A stretch of DNA of 64,000 nucleotides from an uncultured Roseiflexaceae bacterium. Lineage in GTDB: Bacteria; Chloroflexota; Chloroflexia; Chloroflexales; Roseiflexaceae. The translations under genes were made by a program, and so were the position numbers. The DNA is taken from assembly GCA_937988885.1 (NCBI GenBank), contig CALKHR010000164.1, forward strand, positions 62,001-126,000, in the 5' to 3' direction. The notes under the pieces were generated by a model. It ran no database searches. It was not told where the DNA came from and saw only the letters and a list, made by a program, of their open reading frames with translations. Below are positions 61,611 through 64,000 of the stretch, piece by piece. Position 1 is the stretch's first letter. Each line of letters begins with the position of its first letter.

Positions 61611-62298
61611 GTTTCTCTCCCTCGCGCCCGCCGCCAGCCTGCGTGTCGATGCGGTAGCCGACGCCGGGGACCGTGGCGATGATCCACGGCTCACCGAGCC
61701 GTTTGCGCAGGGCCGAAACGGTGATGCGCACGGCGTTGGTGAACGGGTCGGCGTTCTCATCCCACGCTCGCTCCAGCAGTTCCTCGGCGCTGACGATTCC
61801 ACCCTCCGCCGAGACGAGCACTTCGAGCACGGCGAACTGCTTGCGGGTGAGGGCGATATAGCGACCATCACGGTAGACTTCGCGGCGAAACGCATCCAAG
61901 CGCAGCCCGGCGATCTCGCGCACGGGCGGACGGTTGTAGGCGCGTCGGCGGTCGAGCGCGCGCAGGCGGAGCACCAGTTCGCGAAATTCGAACGGCTTGG
62001 TGAGGTAATCGTCGGCGCCAAGCTCGAATCCTGTCACCTTGTCGTCGAGGCGATCAGCGGCGGTGAGCATCAGGATCGGCATGCCGCTGCCGGAGGCGAC
62101 GATCTGCTTGGCGATGTGGTCGCCCGATGGCCCAGGAATATCGCGGTCGAGGACGGCGATATCGTAGGAGTTGATGCTGAGCAATTCCAGGGCGGTGTTG
62201 CCGTCGCCAGCGATGTCGGCGGCGATGGCCGATAGGCGCAGGCCATCGCGGATGGCTTCTGCCAGATGAGGTTCATCTTCGACAATCAGTACACGCAT
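61603..62298 (-). CDS. OmpR-family response regulator
   Basis: A 231-residue regulator. The receiver has VLIVEDEPHLAEAI, the phospho-accepting Asp in AVLDRDIPG, the Thr in ILMLTAAD and the Lys in YLTKPFEFRE. The C-terminal winged helix is about residues 130-222 (YIALTRKQFAVLEVL, then VRITVSALRKRLGEPWIIATVPGVGYRI). The start is ATG 62298 because the receiver begins there. TATAAT lies only 6 nt upstream, so the mRNA is probably leaderless. It is first of the regulator-kinase operon, divergent from the VanY-type gene. Confidence 0.94.
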   Translation of the reverse strand: MRVLIVEDEPHLAEAIRDGLRLSAIAADIAGDGNTALELLSINSYDIAVLDRDIPGPSGDHIAKQIVASGSGMPILMLTAADRLDDKVTGFELGADDYLTKPFEFRELVLRLRALDRRRAYNRPPVREIAGLRLDAFRREVYRDGRYIALTRKQFAVLEVLVSAEGGIVSAEELLERAWDENADPFTNAVRITVSALRKRLGEPWIIATVPGVGYRIDTQAGGGREGEKRG

Positions 62299-62304
62299 GG
62301 TTCG

Positions 62305-62336
62305 ATTATACCAGTTGACGTATATCGTTAGCGTAT
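62305..62336 (-). promoter_or_regulatory. Promoter with tandem 13-nt repeats upstream of the regulator gene
   Basis: The -10 TATAAT is 62305-62310 on the minus strand. No good -35 is seen. Instead, two adjacent 13-mers, minus strand ATACGCTAACGAT (62324-62336) and ATACGTCAACTGG (62311-62323), share ATACG and AAC in register. Such direct repeats are typical of OmpR-family binding sites and suggest autoregulation or activation at a weak -35. Confidence 0.55.
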
Positions 62337-62384
62337 CGAAAATCGCATACGTTCTGACAACACCTCGCCTCCTACACTGGAGGC

Positions 62385-63182
62385 ATGAGATACCAAAAAA
62401 CAACACAAACAACGCCTCGCTGGTTCGCCTGGCTGCTGTCCATCGGTCTGTTGGCAGCCATCGCACTGTTCGCTTCAACCTTGCGCGAGCGCGTGCTGAT
62501 GCCCTTGCTGAAGCCTTCGCCCGTGATCGTCGTGCCATCTACCGCTGTTCCACGTATTGAGCAGCCTCGCTTGCGACACATGCCTCTGCAAGCCGTCGAT
62601 GAGGTTGCGCCAACTGCCGACACCTCACGTGATGAGCGGCAGCGATCGCGACAAGCCCTTCAGCAAGCGACAGTTGAAGGTGCGCCCGACATGGGCATGC
62701 CGCGCGACAGGCCACCGCGTGGTGCGGTTGGCGACTCTAACGGCATTGTCCCCAACGGTACGACGGTCTTTAATGATGAACTACCAGGTGTCGCCAATCT
62801 CGACCCAGCACTCCTTGCTGCGCTGCGTCGGGCGGCTGTTGCGGCTGCGGCTGATTGGGTCGAGTTCTACGTGACGAGCGGGTGGCGTTCGCCGGAATAC
62901 CAGGAGCAGTTGCTGCGTGAGGCCATCGCCGAGTATGGCTCGCAGGAGGAAGCGGCGCGATGGGTCGCCACGCCCGAGACATCTCCCCACGTCTCTGGCG
63001 ATGCAGTTGATATCGGGCGCTACGACGCGATGGAATGGTTGTCCGAGCATGGTGCCAAGTATGGATTGTGCCAGATTTACATAAATGAACCTTGGCACTT
63101 CGAACTGCGGCCCGAGGCGGCTACGCAGGGATGCCCACCGATGTATCTCGACCCGACGCACGATCCACGGATGCAGCGGTGA
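62385..63182 (+). CDS. D-alanyl-D-alanine carboxypeptidase, VanY/LAS family
   Basis: A 265-residue membrane-anchored peptidase. The N-terminal signal anchor is WFAWLLSIGLLAAIALFA, followed by a long Arg/Pro/Gln-rich linker (about 35-130). The C-terminal catalytic domain has SGWRSPEYQ, the zinc motif SPHVSGDAVDIG (SxHxxGxAxD) and EPWHFEL (WH motif). It would remove the terminal D-Ala from peptidoglycan stems outside the membrane. GGAGG is only 1 nt from the ATG, an odd spacing. It is divergent from the two-component pair with a 86-bp spacer, which suggests regulatory linkage. Confidence 0.9.
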   Translation: MRYQKTTQTTPRWFAWLLSIGLLAAIALFASTLRERVLMPLLKPSPVIVVPSTAVPRIEQPRLRHMPLQAVDEVAPTADTSRDERQRSRQALQQATVEGAPDMGMPRDRPPRGAVGDSNGIVPNGTTVFNDELPGVANLDPALLAALRRAAVAAAADWVEFYVTSGWRSPEYQEQLLREAIAEYGSQEEAARWVATPETSPHVSGDAVDIGRYDAMEWLSEHGAKYGLCQIYINEPWHFELRPEAATQGCPPMYLDPTHDPRMQR

Positions 63183-63387
63183 TTCAACTGATGATGAGTG
63201 GCATACCTGGAGGAGCCGTACATGCCGCATCGAGTGGTTGGCCCGGTGTGATGCGCTGGTGGTTCGTCATTGAGCCAACTTCGGGCGAACGATTGGCACG
63301 TACCTGGACAAAAGATCATCGCTTGTTCGGACCAAAACCGTGTCGATCGTGTATCATGGAGGCATTATCAGCGCAGGAGGCTGTCAT

Positions 63388-63711
63388 ATGAAAGATGTTT
63401 TGCCAGCTATCGAGGAATGGCGCGCTCGCGGTGAGCGAGTAGCGGTTGCGACAGTGGTTAAGACGCTCGGCTCGGCTCCTCGTGGGGTCGGCGCGAAGAT
63501 GGTGGTGTCCTCGGGCGGCAGCATGGCCGGCTCGGTGAGCGGCGGCTGCATCGAGGGCGCGGTGTTCGATGCCTGCCAAAAGGCGCTCAAGACAGGCAAG
63601 GCGAGTCTGCTGCACTTCGGCGTGGCCGACGACGACGCCTGGGATGTGGGCCTGGCCTGCGGCGGCGTGATCGATGTGTTTGTCGAGCCGCTGGAGCCTG
63701 AGAAACCCTAA
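63388..63711 (+). CDS. XdhC/CoxI-family protein, short form
   Basis: A 107-residue protein with only the N-terminal XdhC/CoxI domain: VAVATVVKTLGSAPRGVGAKMVVSSGG, AGSVSGGCIEGAVFDAC, and ACGGVIDVFVEPL. It lacks the C-terminal Rossmann domain of full XdhC. XdhC proteins insert or protect the sulfurated molybdenum cofactor of xanthine or CO dehydrogenase. AGGAGG precedes ATG 63388 by about 8 nt. A second member follows, and the molybdoenzyme genes may lie beyond the right edge. Confidence 0.9.
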   Translation: MKDVLPAIEEWRARGERVAVATVVKTLGSAPRGVGAKMVVSSGGSMAGSVSGGCIEGAVFDACQKALKTGKASLLHFGVADDDAWDVGLACGGVIDVFVEPLEPEKP

Positions 63712-63813
63712 ACTTCGCTCGCCTGCGATGTGTTTGTTGAGCGGTTTGCCGAGCACTGGTGGCAGTAGACCTCGAAGGAGCAGGGCTGCCTGTCGCTCGG
63801 AAAGGAAACGGTG

Positions 63814-64000
63814 ATGACGATCTATGAGACGCTGAAAGCTGCGATCGAGGCCGAGCAGCCCATCGCAGTGGCAACTGTTGTGGTGGGCGAGACGGGGGTT
63901 GGCAGTAAGCTGTTGGTGCGTCCCGACCGTTCGACTGTAGGGTCGCTCGATGCGCCGCTCGACCGTGAACAGGTGATCGACGACGCGCTCGCGATGCTGA
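63814..64000 (+). CDS. Second XdhC/CoxI-like protein (cut by window edge)
   Basis: A partial gene. The first 62 residues read MTIYETLKAAIEAEQPIAVA then TVVVGETGVGSKLLV, the same opening pattern as the upstream XdhC/CoxI protein (IAVATVV with a following GSK strand). AAGGAA is upstream, and a GTG one codon earlier is an alternative start. No stop occurs before the edge. Pairs of XdhC-like genes are known next to CO-dehydrogenase-type molybdoenzymes. Confidence 0.75.
   Translation, partial: MTIYETLKAAIEAEQPIAVATVVVGETGVGSKLLVRPDRSTVGSLDAPLDREQVIDDALAML

Noticed and set aside
61611..62021. Longer N terminus for the sensor kinase
   Set aside because: The extension lies in another frame of the response-regulator gene, has Arg/Pro/Ser-rich shadow composition, and the GTG at 61610 has an SD and gives the normal kinase start.
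62299..62538. N-terminal extension of the response regulator
   Set aside because: It would run through the -10 box and into the divergent gene's start. The receiver fold begins exactly at ATG 62298.
1..64000. CRISPR array, insertion sequence, prophage or integron
   Set aside because: I saw no regularly spaced repeats, no transposase, integrase or Cas-like protein, and no terminal inverted repeats with target duplications.

Overview
The window looks like chromosomal DNA of a filamentous or related Chloroflexota bacterium, probably class Chloroflexia. This is an inference from gene content and order, not from a marker-gene search. The clues are: a FakA/DegV/Asp23/L28/RecG block arranged as in Firmicutes-like genomes, a PrkA-YhbH-SpoVR cluster, a small stand-alone XdhC/CoxI-type protein followed by a second one, HEAT, Ser/Thr-kinase-TPR and PP2C signalling proteins, a squalene/phytoene-synthase-family enzyme, a HerA-type ATPase and large secreted proteins with Thr/Pro linkers. 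Genes are fairly GC-rich and densely packed. Intergenic DNA is AT-richer and carries clear sigma70-type promoters (often TTGACG-N17-TATAAT, often with TGC before the -10) and good intrinsic terminators. I see no insertion sequence, prophage, CRISPR array or plasmid function.

Layout. 1-0.66 kb: gene-free, with a leftward promoter for a gene beyond the edge and a perfect 18-bp hairpin. 0.66-4.3 kb: leftward fabF-rnc-sugar reductase-HEAT operon. 4.3-9.2 kb: Ser/Thr kinase with TPRs and two paralogous polytopic membrane proteins, divergent from a polyprenol-phosphate-sugar synthase. 10.2-14.8 kb: DegS-like kinase, a single Flp pilin, a DtxR-type regulator, a secreted beta-helix protein. 14.8-24.9 kb: mutL, PP2C phosphatase, ROK kinase, glycerophosphodiesterase, SWIM protein with a structured upstream transcript, tRNA-Leu, two small or membrane proteins, SixA, GMP synthase, a YetF-type protein. 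25-35.7 kb: HerA-like ATPase, squalene/phytoene synthase, a hybrid histidine kinase with a degenerate receiver, glycerate kinase, a C39-like protease, a sulfurtransferase-aldehyde dehydrogenase pair. 35.9-43.6 kb: a 1,416-residue metzincin-type secreted protein, an SH3b membrane protein, accD-accA. 43.6-50.1 kb: an AT-rich gene-free region followed by the prkA-yhbH-spoVR-unknown cluster. 50.3-59.2 kb: prmC, a HAD hydrolase, then rpmB, asp23, fakA, two degV/fakB and recG. 59.2-64 kb: a VOC protein, a cold-shock/DUF1294 fusion, a two-component pair divergent from a VanY-type D,D-carboxypeptidase, and two XdhC/CoxI-like genes, the last cut by the window edge.

Functional themes. Lipid metabolism recurs (fabF, accDA, FakA with two FakB proteins, squalene/phytoene synthase, glycerophosphodiesterase). 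Envelope work recurs too (polyprenol-sugar synthase with GT-C-like partners, VanY and its regulators, large secreted proteins, Flp pilin). Signalling is rich: four sensor or protein kinases, a PP2C phosphatase, a SixA phosphatase and the PrkA stress kinase. The best candidates for undescribed biology are the unknown fourth gene of the PrkA cluster with its long leader and AT-rich upstream island, the structured transcript upstream of the SWIM protein, and the two-component/VanY module with its tandem repeats and apparently leaderless response-regulator mRNA.
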